A stretch of 64,000 nt of DNA from Cyclobacterium sp. SYSU L10401 (GTDB lineage: Bacteria > Bacteroidota > Bacteroidia > Cytophagales > Cyclobacteriaceae): the NCBI RefSeq assembly GCF_010993705.1, contig NZ_WOFO01000001.1, positions 1,020,132 to 1,084,131 on the forward strand, in the 5' to 3' direction. The notes under the pieces are model-generated. The model worked only from the letters and a program-made list of their open reading frames with translations. It searched no databases and was not told the origin of the DNA. Both the position numbers and the translations under genes were made by a program. Shown piece after piece: positions 27,278 through 36,028 of the stretch. The stretch's first letter is position 1, and the number at the start of each line of letters is the position of its first letter.

Positions 27278-28882
27278 TTACCTGACGATTAATTTCAACC
27301 GTTGGACTTTTTTTTCATAATGGATTTCAAGAATCAACAGTCCTTTCGGTAAGTTTTTCATTTCCTCGTTCAGGTCAATGATGTTTTTGTTCCATTCCTT
27401 TTCTCTGCTGAAAGTTACTGCTGGAGAAATAAACCTTATTTTCACTGTTTGGAATTCAGGAATTACCGGTCCCACATAGTGTAACCAGAGGGCCTTTTCT
27501 TTAAAGGGGTTGGGATAAATTTTCCAATCAGGAGCATTTTGGGGTCTCTCCGGTACCATCGCAGAAATTGTTTCACCGTATTCACTGCTTCCGTCCAGGT
27601 TGAACTGCCGAATCCGGTAATATACCCTTTGCCCATTTTCTGGCACAAATTTATCCTTGAAAGTATAATGACTGGTAACTTGGCTGTTTCCCACACTTTT
27701 GACCTCTCCTATAGCCTCAAAATTGTTTATGGACCCGATGGATTTTTGAATGACAAAATGGCTGGACGCTGTTTCCTTGTAGGTGGACCAATTCAAAATG
27801 GCTGTCGACTGATCATGATTGAATGAAACTTTCATTTTTCCCCAGGTGATAGGCAATGCCCCAAAATACAACACTTCAAATGTCCACTCACTGGAGCAGC
27901 CAAAACTGTCAGTGACGGTAAGGAAATAATCACCTGCTACAAGTTCCGTGAGGTTTTGCTGGTCACTCGTGAAACCATCAGGTCCAGTCCAGGCAAGGGT
28001 GTAATCTCCAGTACTGTGGATATCCAGGCTGATGGCCCCATTGGGGTTTTCGTCATCTGTATGGTCTGTGGTTGTTCCCGTCAAATCAATTTCCTCAGGG
28101 ACTTGAACGGATAAATTGAAGGTGTTTTCGGTGCCATTGGCGTCAGTAACCGTAAGTTCAGCTGTTCCGGATCCGTTATACTCCACATTGGGATTGGCAA
28201 GGGTTGAGCTACTGACGGTGGCATTGGTAAAACTCCAATCGTATTGATAATTTTCCCTTCCACCATTCGTGGTGCTTGTGAAGTACACGGTACTTGTCCC
28301 ATCAGCTGGGCAATCATAGCTGTATTCAAACTGAACCGCCAGCGGAGCATCCACCACGATGTCCGAAGTTAACTGGCATTGACCTTTAGGGTAATCATTA
28401 CATACGTACTCCTCTGAGAAGTCCCCTGATCCACTGGTAGTCCATGCCATCAGCGAATTACTTAAGACTACTTCCTCTCCACAGACCCAGTTTAAGGGAA
28501 ATGCAGTCAGGGTCAGGGTATCAGCTGTGGTTTTTGCAGGTGGAATAATTCCAAAATAATAATTCAGAAACATGGTATTGCCACCCACCGACAGGTCAGC
28601 TAATAAACGCCCATTGCTTACCCCACTACTTGAACTCGTCTGGTAAACAAAGGAAATATAGGTAGTTTGCTCTATTCCCGGCGTACAGGTCAGCAGGGAG
28701 CTGGTGATGGGGCTGCCGTCCAGATCACTCAGGTAAACAGATTCTATGGTATAGTTGTTGGAGGTGCAAGACCCCTCACAATCCCTGAGATCTAGTAAAT
28801 CATCCTGATTTTGAGCAAATCCACCAAGGGCTAAACCCATTACCAGGCATGTCAAAAACAATATTCTAATGACAAACCTCAT
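27278..28882 (-). CDS. Secreted SprB-repeat-like protein with T9SS sorting domain
   Basis: The 534-residue protein has a signal peptide (about 1-23), a Cys-containing N-terminal domain (LLDLRDCEGSCTSNNYTIE) and PKD-like beta domains (about 170-260). A SprB-like repeat (about 270-340) follows, with PNGAISLDIHSTGDYTLAWTG... and GDYFLTVTDSFGCSSEW. The C-terminus has a type IX sorting domain with WKIYPNPFKEKALW and ends LKLIVR. It is probably exported across the outer membrane by T9SS and surface-attached or released. An adhesin or structural role is likely. No catalytic motif was seen. Confidence 0.82.
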   Translation of the reverse strand: MRFVIRILFLTCLVMGLALGGFAQNQDDLLDLRDCEGSCTSNNYTIESVYLSDLDGSPITSSLLTCTPGIEQTTYISFVYQTSSSSGVSNGRLLADLSVGGNTMFLNYYFGIIPPAKTTADTLTLTAFPLNWVCGEEVVLSNSLMAWTTSGSGDFSEEYVCNDYPKGQCQLTSDIVVDAPLAVQFEYSYDCPADGTSTVYFTSTTNGGRENYQYDWSFTNATVSSSTLANPNVEYNGSGTAELTVTDANGTENTFNLSVQVPEEIDLTGTTTDHTDDENPNGAISLDIHSTGDYTLAWTGPDGFTSDQQNLTELVAGDYFLTVTDSFGCSSEWTFEVLYFGALPITWGKMKVSFNHDQSTAILNWSTYKETASSHFVIQKSIGSINNFEAIGEVKSVGNSQVTSHYTFKDKFVPENGQRVYYRIRQFNLDGSSEYGETISAMVPERPQNAPDWKIYPNPFKEKALWLHYVGPVIPEFQTVKIRFISPAVTFSREKEWNKNIIDLNEEMKNLPKGLLILEIHYEKKVQRLKLIVR

Positions 28883-29306
28883 TTTTCATCAGTCGAAAAT
28901 TCTATATTATCCCTTATCTAATGATTTTTATGGGATAGTAAAGTAAATATACGAAATTTAATTCTATTTTTTAGTGAGAAGTTCAAATTGGGATACGGTA
29001 ACCAGTTATTATCAGTTGGGTAGTTGGCGACTATGTTTACAGGAAATGACATCCCTTTTTTCTGGTCTTTAATCTGTTCGAAAATTTCTTAATTTTTTTT
29101 TAAGGAGGTTTTTCGAGCCCAAATGCACTTTCCTTAAAACGATTTACATTTATCATTTTTCGTAATCAAGGTCACCGTAATCTATTGATTTTCATCACTT
29201 TTACAGGTTTGGAAATTTCCTTTTTTGTCCTCAACTTTGGCTTTAGATAGGTACTGAAAGGATAGAAAAACCTGTTGAATTGTTAAATTTTTAACTTTTA
29301 CATGTT
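28883..29306. other. Intergenic region without recognised gene
   Basis: This is a 424-base, AT-rich divergent region between the T9SS protein and the small membrane protein. I see no TAnnTTTG box, strong hairpin or coding frame, only a T8 tract near 29093. Confidence 0.4.
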
Positions 29307-29519
29307 ATGAAAAATCAATCGAAGTTAATTTTGGCCAATTTGTTTGCTTTGGTCTCTGTATTGGTGATTCTCGCCATTTCACAGCTTTTGAATGTGAACA
29401 TGGCTTTGGGGTCAGGAGCGGTGTTTCCACAGACGTTGCTATTGGTAGTCCCTCAACTGGGATTTGTATATTTACTCTGGAAGTCTTTCAAATTGGAAAA
29501 AGCCAAAGCATTTTCCTGA
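29307..29519 (+). CDS. Small two-TM membrane protein, unknown
   Basis: The 70-residue protein has two hydrophobic segments (about 8-28 and 40-60), separated by a short loop rich in Ala, Gly and Ser, and ends with the basic KSFKLEKAKAFS. It was not recognised. The free-standing gene is followed by a strong intrinsic terminator 30 bases past the stop, which supports that it is expressed. Confidence 0.6.
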   Translation: MKNQSKLILANLFALVSVLVILAISQLLNVNMALGSGAVFPQTLLLVVPQLGFVYLLWKSFKLEKAKAFS

Positions 29520-29549
29520 TTTTTTTAATTGGTTTATTTGTTGGTTCGG

Positions 29550-29589
29550 ACCGGCCATTCATAGGAAGTATGAGTGGCCGGTTTTTTTA
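29550..29589 (+). terminator. Rho-independent terminator after the small membrane protein gene
   Basis: A 13-bp stem (ACCGGCCATTCAT / ATGAGTGGCCGGT, one G-T wobble) with a 7-base loop is followed by seven T on the plus strand. There is no T run on the other strand. Confidence 0.93.
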
Positions 29590-29618
29590 TAGAAAAACAA
29601 TTACCTGCTGGTCCCATC

Positions 29619-31742
29619 TTACTTTTGTATAATGACTTTTTTAAAGATGTCATGGGCCTGCTTTCGTTGAACATGTATCAGGTAAACTCCCCCAGCCAGG
29701 TTGGAAACATCAAAAAATACCGTTCCCTCCCGGCTGTCCCGGGTCTCCATTGTTTGGCCCCATTGATTGATCAGGCTCACCGAATGAGAGGGTCCGATTT
29801 GATGAACGAATAAAATTTGGTTGGCCGGATTGGGATATATTTGGATAACATCTGAATCATCCGCATCAGAGACTCCCAAAATCAGGCTGTTGGCCAGGAG
29901 CTTTTTTGGGTCCAGTCGTATTTTTACTGGCAGGTGATCAGAGGTGTTGGTCAGAAAGTTAGTCCAGCCACGATCGGGTACTACTATCCTTGCAGATTGT
30001 GAAAGGTAGCTTTCAGCCAGTTCATGGCTGAGGATCACGTGATCAATGATATCTTCCGAAAGAATGTAAGACCTTAACCCCGCCTGGGACAGGGCAAGCG
30101 TAACCGGGAAATAGTTTTCCTGATCCAGCATAAAATGGATAAATGAAGTTTCGGAACCGGATACAGTAGAGGCACTGGTATCCGAAATGGTTTTGTCCAG
30201 GTCATCATTAAAATCTCCAAGGATAAGCAGGGGCTCTTTTCCATAATAATGATCCAAAGAATCCTTTAGTACCGCCAGGTCATATTTTCTCATGGCATAC
30301 CTTGGATTGGTGGCACTTTCCCCACCGCCATTGGACCGGGCATGCAGATTGACCAGCGAAATGGTTTGTTGGATACCATCCACCCGGGTTTCTGCTTCCA
30401 TTAAGAAAGGAAGTCGGCCACTGGCCCAAAAGCGGTTGGGGTCAGAGGGGTATTCCGCAAGCGCCTCTGAGGTGACTCCTTGTAAAAGTACCCTTGAGGA
30501 TAAGGGCTTTACGTTAGCGGTTTTGTAAAGGAAAGCCAGCTTTTGGGCAGAATCAAAGGCCTCCGGTCCATAGGAGACAGCCGGAGAAATCACTGCTTCA
30601 TAGCCTTCCAGTGTCGCCAGGAGCTTATCGAACTGATTGAGGTTGGTGATTTCCTGCAAGGCATAGATATCGGCATTAATGGATTGGATCAACCGGCTTA
30701 CATTTTCCAACTGCAGTCCGGGATCCGAGGGACCCTGATAGGGGAGGTCTGAGCCAAACCAGAACAAATTCCAGGTGACAATATCCAGGGTTTTTTCCTG
30801 ACTTAGGGTAGACCCGGAAAGAAATGAAACCTGCTGTAAGGTATCTGCGAAGGAGAAGGAAATCGGACCATGGAAAGCCCCATCTGATTGTGGTTCGAAA
30901 CGTATCCATAGCCTATTGTTTTGGCCAGCCTCTTCAGCGGTATAGGAAAGGCTTCGGGTGAATCCATTGGGTGTTTTGGAAATGCCAAAACCTTCCGCTA
31001 CCTGAATATTGAGATCCCCGACAGGCTCAGCCAATAAGAATTCAAAACCTTTGATTTCAGTACTGGCCTGCCCCAAAGGCACCGTTCCAAAATGCATGTA
31101 GTCAGTATTTCCCAGGTTGGTGCTAAGAAAGGGTTTTGGTGGTTTGTCAGCATTGGTGATGGTCCAATCGTCTAATGTCCAACGGGCGGCACCCTGTTCC
31201 GGAGAAGAAAAATAGACTATTGCCAGCCGTATTGGGTGGGTTTTAAATGGGGCAAGGTTGATTTTTCCTGAGTAGGTCCATTCATCCCCCCGGGCAAATC
31301 TGTCTCCGAGAGGAATCCACTGAGAGCTTGTAGGGTCGCCGGTATCATAATCTGTTGAAACATATAGTTTAGGCCTCGGTCCATCAAAGGCCACCCTGCT
31401 GAAAAATGAAAGTAAAGGGTACTGAAAATTATCCAGGTCATATTCAGGACTGATCAGCCAATTTTCATTTTTCAGTGCGGTACCTGCGTAGCCATTGACC
31501 TGTAGGGCATTTGATTGACCGCTTTTCGTATGGATGTCCTTATGGCCAAAAGTAGTACAGGCCCATTGTTGATTGCCGGCAACCCCGAAAATATACCAAC
31601 CTTGTGGAATACCCTCCACACAAGTCTGGTTAAAATCCTCTTTTATGGATAAGGCATCACCTGATGTTTGGGACGAAAGTGCCTGGGTATTAAAAAAATG
31701 TATTTTGCCAAACAACACCAAAAGGAAATACAGCAGGTACAT
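29619..31742 (-). CDS. Secreted endonuclease/exonuclease/phosphatase-family protein with T9SS domain
   Basis: The 707-residue protein has a signal peptide and an N-terminal jelly-roll domain of the cleaved-adhesin/choice-of-anchor-J type (about 35-195, LKNENWLISPEYDL, WTLDDWTI). Then comes a linker beta domain and an EEP domain (about 320-620) with DIVTWNLFWFG, DIYALQEITN, LILGDFND and the terminal TSDHLPV. These hold the metal Asn, Glu, Asp-x-Asn and Asp-His pairs of DNase I-like nucleases and phosphodiesterases. The C-terminal T9SS domain has IQIYPNPANQILFVHQ. It is probably a surface or extracellular nuclease or phosphodiesterase that degrades external DNA or phosphodiesters. Confidence 0.87.
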   Translation of the reverse strand: MYLLYFLLVLFGKIHFFNTQALSSQTSGDALSIKEDFNQTCVEGIPQGWYIFGVAGNQQWACTTFGHKDIHTKSGQSNALQVNGYAGTALKNENWLISPEYDLDNFQYPLLSFFSRVAFDGPRPKLYVSTDYDTGDPTSSQWIPLGDRFARGDEWTYSGKINLAPFKTHPIRLAIVYFSSPEQGAARWTLDDWTITNADKPPKPFLSTNLGNTDYMHFGTVPLGQASTEIKGFEFLLAEPVGDLNIQVAEGFGISKTPNGFTRSLSYTAEEAGQNNRLWIRFEPQSDGAFHGPISFSFADTLQQVSFLSGSTLSQEKTLDIVTWNLFWFGSDLPYQGPSDPGLQLENVSRLIQSINADIYALQEITNLNQFDKLLATLEGYEAVISPAVSYGPEAFDSAQKLAFLYKTANVKPLSSRVLLQGVTSEALAEYPSDPNRFWASGRLPFLMEAETRVDGIQQTISLVNLHARSNGGGESATNPRYAMRKYDLAVLKDSLDHYYGKEPLLILGDFNDDLDKTISDTSASTVSGSETSFIHFMLDQENYFPVTLALSQAGLRSYILSEDIIDHVILSHELAESYLSQSARIVVPDRGWTNFLTNTSDHLPVKIRLDPKKLLANSLILGVSDADDSDVIQIYPNPANQILFVHQIGPSHSVSLINQWGQTMETRDSREGTVFFDVSNLAGGVYLIHVQRKQAHDIFKKVIIQK

Positions 31743-32144
31743 TTATTGAAGAATTTGGCCTGTAAGTAAATTGATCAATTGAATTTAGTTAAAAAAAAGT
31801 AAAAAATAGAATCCAGCAATAAGGTATTTTGATAGCCTGTGTTTTTCCTGAAAGTCTGATTTACGTTTATTGGGTGTAGTATTAGGTTAGTAGGTTTAAT
31901 TTTTATTTAGGCAAGACCACAAGATATTTTTGATTGATGAATATTAGAATGCTGTTTTCGCTGAGTCATTTCTGAAACTTCTTAAAGAACGACAAAATTT
32001 CCGTGTACTTTTCCATAAGAAAAATTACCCAGTGCCCTTTCGCCGGGTCAGCCGATTTATTTTGCGGTTTATTCAAATTTTCAAAGAATTGGCACATTTT
32101 TTTCGGTAATTACTATTAACCAACAAAAAATAAAAATTTTGATT
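31743..32144. other. AT-rich region upstream of the superoxide dismutase gene
   Basis: This 402-base divergent spacer has one TATTTTTG box on the plus strand (31925-31932), but it lies over 200 bases from the dismutase start and has no matching -33. No gene or strong hairpin was seen. Confidence 0.35.
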
Positions 32145-32747
32145 ATGTTAAAGAAATTAAATCTCATACTACTTACTATAGGCATAGCAACATTTGCATT
32201 TGCCTGCGGTTCCGGAAGCAACAATACCAATGAAGAAATGAGTTCTGACGATGAAATGATGGCTATGGAAACCGAGCCTGAAACAACGGAACTCGAGTCA
32301 GCAGTAGCTGTAATTTCCGGAGCAAGTGGAAGCAATGTTAGCGGATCGGCAACATTCACGGAATTGGAAAATGGAAAGGTTAGCCTGGTGATCCATGTAG
32401 AAAATCTTTCTGAGGGAGAACATGCGCTCCACCTTCATGAAAATGGTGATTGCAGTGCAGCAGATGCTACTTCGGCAGGCGGGCATTGGAATCCAACAGA
32501 TGATCCCCATGGAAAACGGGGAGAAAATGAGTACCACAGTGGTGATATTGACAATATGGTCGTTGGGGAAGACGGGGTAGGTACCGTCGAGATGGAAGTT
32601 GAAGGTTGGACCATAGGCGATGGAGCAAATAGTGATATCCTTAACAAGGCGGTGATTATCCATGCTGATGCCGATGACTTTACTTCCCAGCCTTCCGGTG
32701 CAGCCGGTGCAAGGGTAGCCTGTGGAGTGATTCAGGCTGGCAGTTGA
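32145..32747 (+). CDS. Cu/Zn superoxide dismutase family lipoprotein
   Basis: This envelope enzyme dismutates superoxide. The 200-residue protein starts at ATG 32145; an in-frame TTG two codons earlier is less likely. A signal peptide ends AFAC (Cys 21), giving a probable lipoprotein followed by an acidic, Met-rich linker (SSDDEMMAMETEPE). The SOD domain has HALHLHENGDC (Cu His pair), GGHWNP (bridging His), HGKRGENEYHSGD (Zn ligands), a C-terminal VIIHADADD (Cu His) and GARVACGVI with the guide Arg and disulfide Cys. All ligands are present, so it should be active. A terminator follows. Confidence 0.94.
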   Translation: MLKKLNLILLTIGIATFAFACGSGSNNTNEEMSSDDEMMAMETEPETTELESAVAVISGASGSNVSGSATFTELENGKVSLVIHVENLSEGEHALHLHENGDCSAADATSAGGHWNPTDDPHGKRGENEYHSGDIDNMVVGEDGVGTVEMEVEGWTIGDGANSDILNKAVIIHADADDFTSQPSGAAGARVACGVIQAGS

Positions 32748-32893
32748 TCATTAAATTCCCTGGGAAAAATTATGCTTAAGGCATAGACCAATCTGGATTT
32801 TCAGAGCAAAATGGATAAATACATTTGCAGGGTGTGGTTTCAATTTCCCATTTAGGATCAAAAATTATCCAAAAAAGAAAAGGAAGAATCTTT

Positions 32894-32928
32894 AAAAAAA
32901 CCCAATGGTACCTACCATTGGGTTTTTT
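32894..32928. terminator. Bidirectional intrinsic terminator after the SOD gene
   Basis: AAAAAACCCAATGGTA and TACCATTGGGTTTTTT form a perfect 16-bp inverted repeat with a two-base loop. T runs occur on both strands. It ends the dismutase transcript; no minus-strand gene reads into it. Confidence 0.92.
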
Positions 32929-33082
32929 AAAGATTTACCACTTGCTAAGTGGAGGAAGACGCTTTTTCTAAGGGAAAAACTTGAATGATTAACCTCTAAA
33001 AACCGTAAATTTCTTTACGGAATAGAGAAAAAAAAATTACATTTATAATACAAGATTGATTTATACCCCATAAATAACCTTA

Positions 33083-33490
33083 GTGAATCGCTTCATTCAA
33101 CATATTAATAGGAACCATCCATTTTCAATAGGTATTTTATTTGGGTTTTTATTGTTCTTTTTGAACCTGACTCTTTACCAGAGTTGGTCTGGAAACAGCC
33201 GGGAAACAGTGGAAACCAAAGTCAGCAAAAGCGATTCAGAACGAAGCCCTATCCAAGACCCAGACAATAGTGATTCATCCCCGGTAGGAGAAGAAGACCA
33301 GAGAGACAGTCCGGATGAGCAGAATTGGGAGAGTTTCTACGGTTTTGGTGGTATACTTTATGTTTCAGAAAAAGGGAATACCATCTATTTGTTCTCCCTC
33401 AAGCAGCTGGAAGACAGCTATTTTAACCGAAGACATGTCTTGCTTTTTGTTCTTCACCATTCGTGGAGGAGTTTTATTTCTGATTATTAG
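33083..33490 (+). CDS. Small membrane-anchored protein, unknown
   Basis: The 135-residue frame starts with GTG directly after a TAG. One membrane segment (about 15-32) precedes an acidic Ser/Asp/Glu linker (about 42-80) and a short C-terminal domain with FYGFGGILYVSEKGNTIYLFSLKQLEDS. It was not recognised. The organised topology suggests a real gene, but there is no clear promoter and the start is uncertain. Confidence 0.45.
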   Translation: MNRFIQHINRNHPFSIGILFGFLLFFLNLTLYQSWSGNSRETVETKVSKSDSERSPIQDPDNSDSSPVGEEDQRDSPDEQNWESFYGFGGILYVSEKGNTIYLFSLKQLEDSYFNRRHVLLFVLHHSWRSFISDY

Positions 33491-33541
33491 CCAATGATAA
33501 AGGCTATCCCTGCCATCATACCTTTAATAATTAATCTCATT

Positions 33542-33557
33542 TATGGTGTTCACCATA
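33542..33557. promoter_or_regulatory. Palindrome upstream of the SpoIIAA-like gene
   Basis: TATGGTG-TT-CACCATA is a perfect 7-2-7 inverted repeat, 62 bases before the next start codon and without a T tract. It is operator-like. Confidence 0.3.
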
Positions 33558-33618
33558 CGAAAAGAATTTTTAAAGATTCAGTTTAAACCTGCCACATCTA
33601 AAATCAGAACTACAAGAC

Positions 33619-34017
33619 ATGTTATTAATATTAGGACCCACCCAAGGAAAAATTATTGCAGTAAAAGTCATGGAAAAAATTACCCATGAGGATTATGGAA
33701 AGCTTTTGCCTCTTTTGAACAATAAAATCAATTCCAATGGAGAGGCTTATTTTTACATGGAGATGGAGGAGTTTGATCTGGAGGCTTTTCATTCATTTTG
33801 GGAAGAGATGAAATTTGATACCAGTCACTTCTGTAATTTCAGTAAAATAGCGCTGATAGGAAGCACTGATTGGAAAACATCCAGGATGGAAATTGTCACC
33901 AAATTTGGTTTCAAAGCAACCCGTTATTATGACACTTCTGAAAAATCGCAGGCCTTATCCTGGTTAAAAAACAGTTCCAAAATAGATCTGCCAGCCAATA
34001 AAAAGCAAGTCGTATAA
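33619..34017 (+). CDS. SpoIIAA-like (STAS-fold) protein
   Basis: The 132-residue protein matches the SpoIIAA-like family: VKVMEKITHEDYGKLLPLLN at the N-terminus, YFYMEMEEFDLEAFHSFWEE in the middle and FSKIALIGSTDWKT towards the end. These proteins have a STAS-like alpha/beta fold and are usually single-domain and cytosolic. A role in stress or lipid binding has been suggested for the family, but no partner is encoded nearby. It converges with the membrane protein gene that follows. Confidence 0.75.
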   Translation: MLLILGPTQGKIIAVKVMEKITHEDYGKLLPLLNNKINSNGEAYFYMEMEEFDLEAFHSFWEEMKFDTSHFCNFSKIALIGSTDWKTSRMEIVTKFGFKATRYYDTSEKSQALSWLKNSSKIDLPANKKQVV

Positions 34018-34070
34018 ATTGTCTGTATTTCATTGGCCTGTCTTTCGGGATTTCTTGTCCCCCATCCGGA

Positions 34071-35315
34071 TCAGGCAAACCCAAAGATAAAGGGGAAAAG
34101 GAAGGTCACAATAATGCTCCAGATAAAATATACCGGAAGATATAGCCCAATGGTTTCCCCTACCCGGGTAATTTGCCCCTGCTTTAAAGTGACCTGATAG
34201 AGTTGAAAAGTCACCATCAGAAGATGGATTAAAATCAACACATTTCCTCCCAGAACAGCAGCCCTGTTTGGGCTCATGCCCCATTCGGAGATGCGGAAAA
34301 GGATGGCGGAAACTGCGATTCCGTTTACAATCAGGGTGAGCACTGATAACAGCAAAAGAACCCAGATTTCCCTTTTGTGGTTACTGATGTTGGCTATTTC
34401 AGAAACAGAAAACAATATGATGGCCATTACTCCAATCAAAAGCCCATTGAAAGTCAACAAAAACTCCCGGTCATTATAGGGGTCTTTTCCTGTAAAGCTC
34501 ATGGCCAGCAAATACATCAGCAGCATACCCAATACCAAAGGAGAGAAGATTTTAGCGATAACGGGAGAAACCTTCCCGACCAACTGGGGATTGGTCTGGG
34601 TCAGATAGGTCCCAGCTATGGGGGCTGCACAGAGCCCGAAAATACCGATATAATCAAAATAAAATCTTTCAATTTGAATGTCAATAGCAGTAAAAAGCCC
34701 AATGGTCAGGGCAGTCAAAAGTCCCCCTGCCATCAATATGAGTGTAGTCATGATGATGGTGTCACCATTATACCTCATGTATCCTAGCCATTTCCGGGGA
34801 TGGTTGCCATTTCCACCCATAAAAGCCCATCCCAAAATCACCCATAGAAATAGAAGCAGGTGCATACTGGAAAGTAGCAGGGTATCGCTTTCCGGCAAAT
34901 CGGGGAAAAGATTGATATAAACCAACCCCAGCAGGGAAGCCAATGCCATGGGTAAAATTTTCTTTAGAGGCAACTGGTGTTTTCGGATAAAATAGGCCGT
35001 TAAGCCCGGAAAGATGATGAATCCTATATTTCTGGCATAGAAGTAATCTTCTTCCAGGTGTAGAATGGCAGGTAATTTGGCAATAAGGCCAGCTATAGCT
35101 GAGACCATGATCAGGAACAACAGGTCCTTCCTTGTACCCCAAACAAACTCAGGTTCTGTATAATTTAACCTTTCATTCCAGTAAGCTGCCAGTGGGCTGC
35201 CTTTAATTTGAGGGTAAAGGGAATTGAATGTCTGTTTAAAAACTGTTTTGTTGGACCGGTATAGTTTTTCAAGTTGTCCGGGATCGTTTAAGTGGTCAAT
35301 GATTGATTTTTTCAT
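34071..35315 (-). CDS. Polytopic membrane protein (possibly DUF4153-like)
   Basis: The 414-residue protein has a soluble N-terminal region (about 1-60, MKKSIIDHLNDPGQLEKLYR) and about ten hydrophobic segments. A DUF4153-like relationship is possible but I am not certain. The upstream region carries two tandem copies of a hairpin repeat, the first starting over the start codon region, and an ACTTTG...CAAAGT palindrome like the one at the promoter of the neighbouring winged-helix operon. It may therefore be a target of that regulator. Function unknown. Confidence 0.6.
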   Translation of the reverse strand: MKKSIIDHLNDPGQLEKLYRSNKTVFKQTFNSLYPQIKGSPLAAYWNERLNYTEPEFVWGTRKDLLFLIMVSAIAGLIAKLPAILHLEEDYFYARNIGFIIFPGLTAYFIRKHQLPLKKILPMALASLLGLVYINLFPDLPESDTLLLSSMHLLLFLWVILGWAFMGGNGNHPRKWLGYMRYNGDTIIMTTLILMAGGLLTALTIGLFTAIDIQIERFYFDYIGIFGLCAAPIAGTYLTQTNPQLVGKVSPVIAKIFSPLVLGMLLMYLLAMSFTGKDPYNDREFLLTFNGLLIGVMAIILFSVSEIANISNHKREIWVLLLLSVLTLIVNGIAVSAILFRISEWGMSPNRAAVLGGNVLILIHLLMVTFQLYQVTLKQGQITRVGETIGLYLPVYFIWSIIVTFLFPFIFGFA

Positions 35316-35407
35316 GTGTCTATAATTTGTTCTTTAATGGTCACATGGAATCTCGCATGTCTGATAGTCATTCCAGTGTGTGACGGCTACGTCATGCTCG
35401 ATTTCAT
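35311..35407 (+). repeat. TTCAT-bounded hairpin repeat, copy A
   Basis: The unit starts TTCATGTGTCTATAATTTGTT, contains GGTCACATGGAATCT, then a GCATG...CATGC hairpin with a GTGTGTG loop, and ends CTCGATTTCAT. It is in tandem with copy B (they share a TTCAT) and matches copy C 10 kb away. Its left end reaches the start codon of the adjacent membrane protein gene. Confidence 0.75.
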
Positions 35408-35507
35408 CTGTTTATAATTTGTTTTAAGCGGTCAGATGGAATCTTTGACGATTAAAATAATCATTGCCCTGTGTGTTTAATGATTATTTTAATCGTGTCG
35501 ATTTCAT
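35403..35507 (+). repeat. TTCAT-bounded hairpin repeat, copy B
   Basis: It shares TTCATCTGTTTATAATTTGTT, GCGGTCAGATGGAATCT and TCGATTTCAT with copies A and C. Its central hairpin differs: 18-bp perfect arms (35448-35465 and 35479-35496) around a 13-base loop holding GTGTG. The ends are conserved and the stem sequence is replaced. Confidence 0.75.
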
Positions 35508-35610
35508 GAATTTATCGTTGAATGTGATGAAGCAATGGAATGGCTGAAACCAATAAAAGGAGGTTAACCTGAATGCCAAGGTTTAACAGGTCAATTGGTA
35601 TTTTAAAAGA

Positions 35611-35627
35611 ACTTTGTATTTCAAAGT
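35611..35627. promoter_or_regulatory. ACTTTG-N5-CAAAGT palindrome (site 1)
   Basis: A 17-base palindrome with 6-bp arms upstream of the polytopic membrane protein gene. It matches site 2 at the promoter of the winged-helix operon in 15 of 17 positions when site 2 is read on the other strand. Confidence 0.5.
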
Positions 35628-35725
35628 GTGTACAACTTTCTATTCTCGTCATGTTTTTTAAGGTCATAGGTTTTAGTTTGGGTCCTCCTGAATAATTTTG
35701 GCTATGGTGGTTTTAGGAAGTGCCT

Positions 35726-36028
35726 TTATTCCGAAAGTCCCTGTATCAGTTTTTCCAATGCCTCCAGGTGTGCATCAAAGGCCTTTTTTCCGCTTTCGGT
35801 TATGAAATATTTGGTATTGGGTTTTCTGCCCACAAAGGATTTTTTCACTCCAATAAAGCCTTCTTTTTCCAGGGCCTTTAGGTGGCTTGCCAGGTTTCCG
35901 TCCGTCAAATCAAGAAAGGTTTTCAGAGCATTGAAATCCATTTGATCATTTACAGCCAGGGAGGACATGATTCCGAGCCTGATCCGGCTTTCAAACGCTT
36001 TATGTAACCCATCGATTGATATTTTCAC
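35726..36028 (-). CDS. Winged-helix transcriptional regulator
   Basis: This is a small MarR/ArsR-like DNA-binding protein of the kind common in Bacteroidota. The 100-residue form starts VKISIDGLHKAFESRIRLGIMSSL; the helix-turn-helix spans FNALKTFLDLTDGNLASHLKALEKEGFI and the wing includes KSFVGRKPNTKYFIT. I choose GTG at 36028, because the 22 codons upstream in this frame actually encode, in another frame, the C-terminus of the preceding membrane protein. The GTG overlaps that gene's TGA (GTGA), so the two are translationally coupled. It probably autoregulates through the palindrome at 36539-36555. Confidence 0.85.
   Translation of the reverse strand: MKISIDGLHKAFESRIRLGIMSSLAVNDQMDFNALKTFLDLTDGNLASHLKALEKEGFIGVKKSFVGRKPNTKYFITESGKKAFDAHLEALEKLIQGLSE

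Larger units (their letters stand above)
35316..35725. other. Repeat-rich intergenic region
   Basis: This 410-base gap between the polytopic membrane protein and the winged-helix regulator is filled to 35507 by two tandem hairpin repeats. It also holds one ACTTTG...CAAAGT operator-like palindrome (35611-35627). No gene was seen. Confidence 0.6.
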
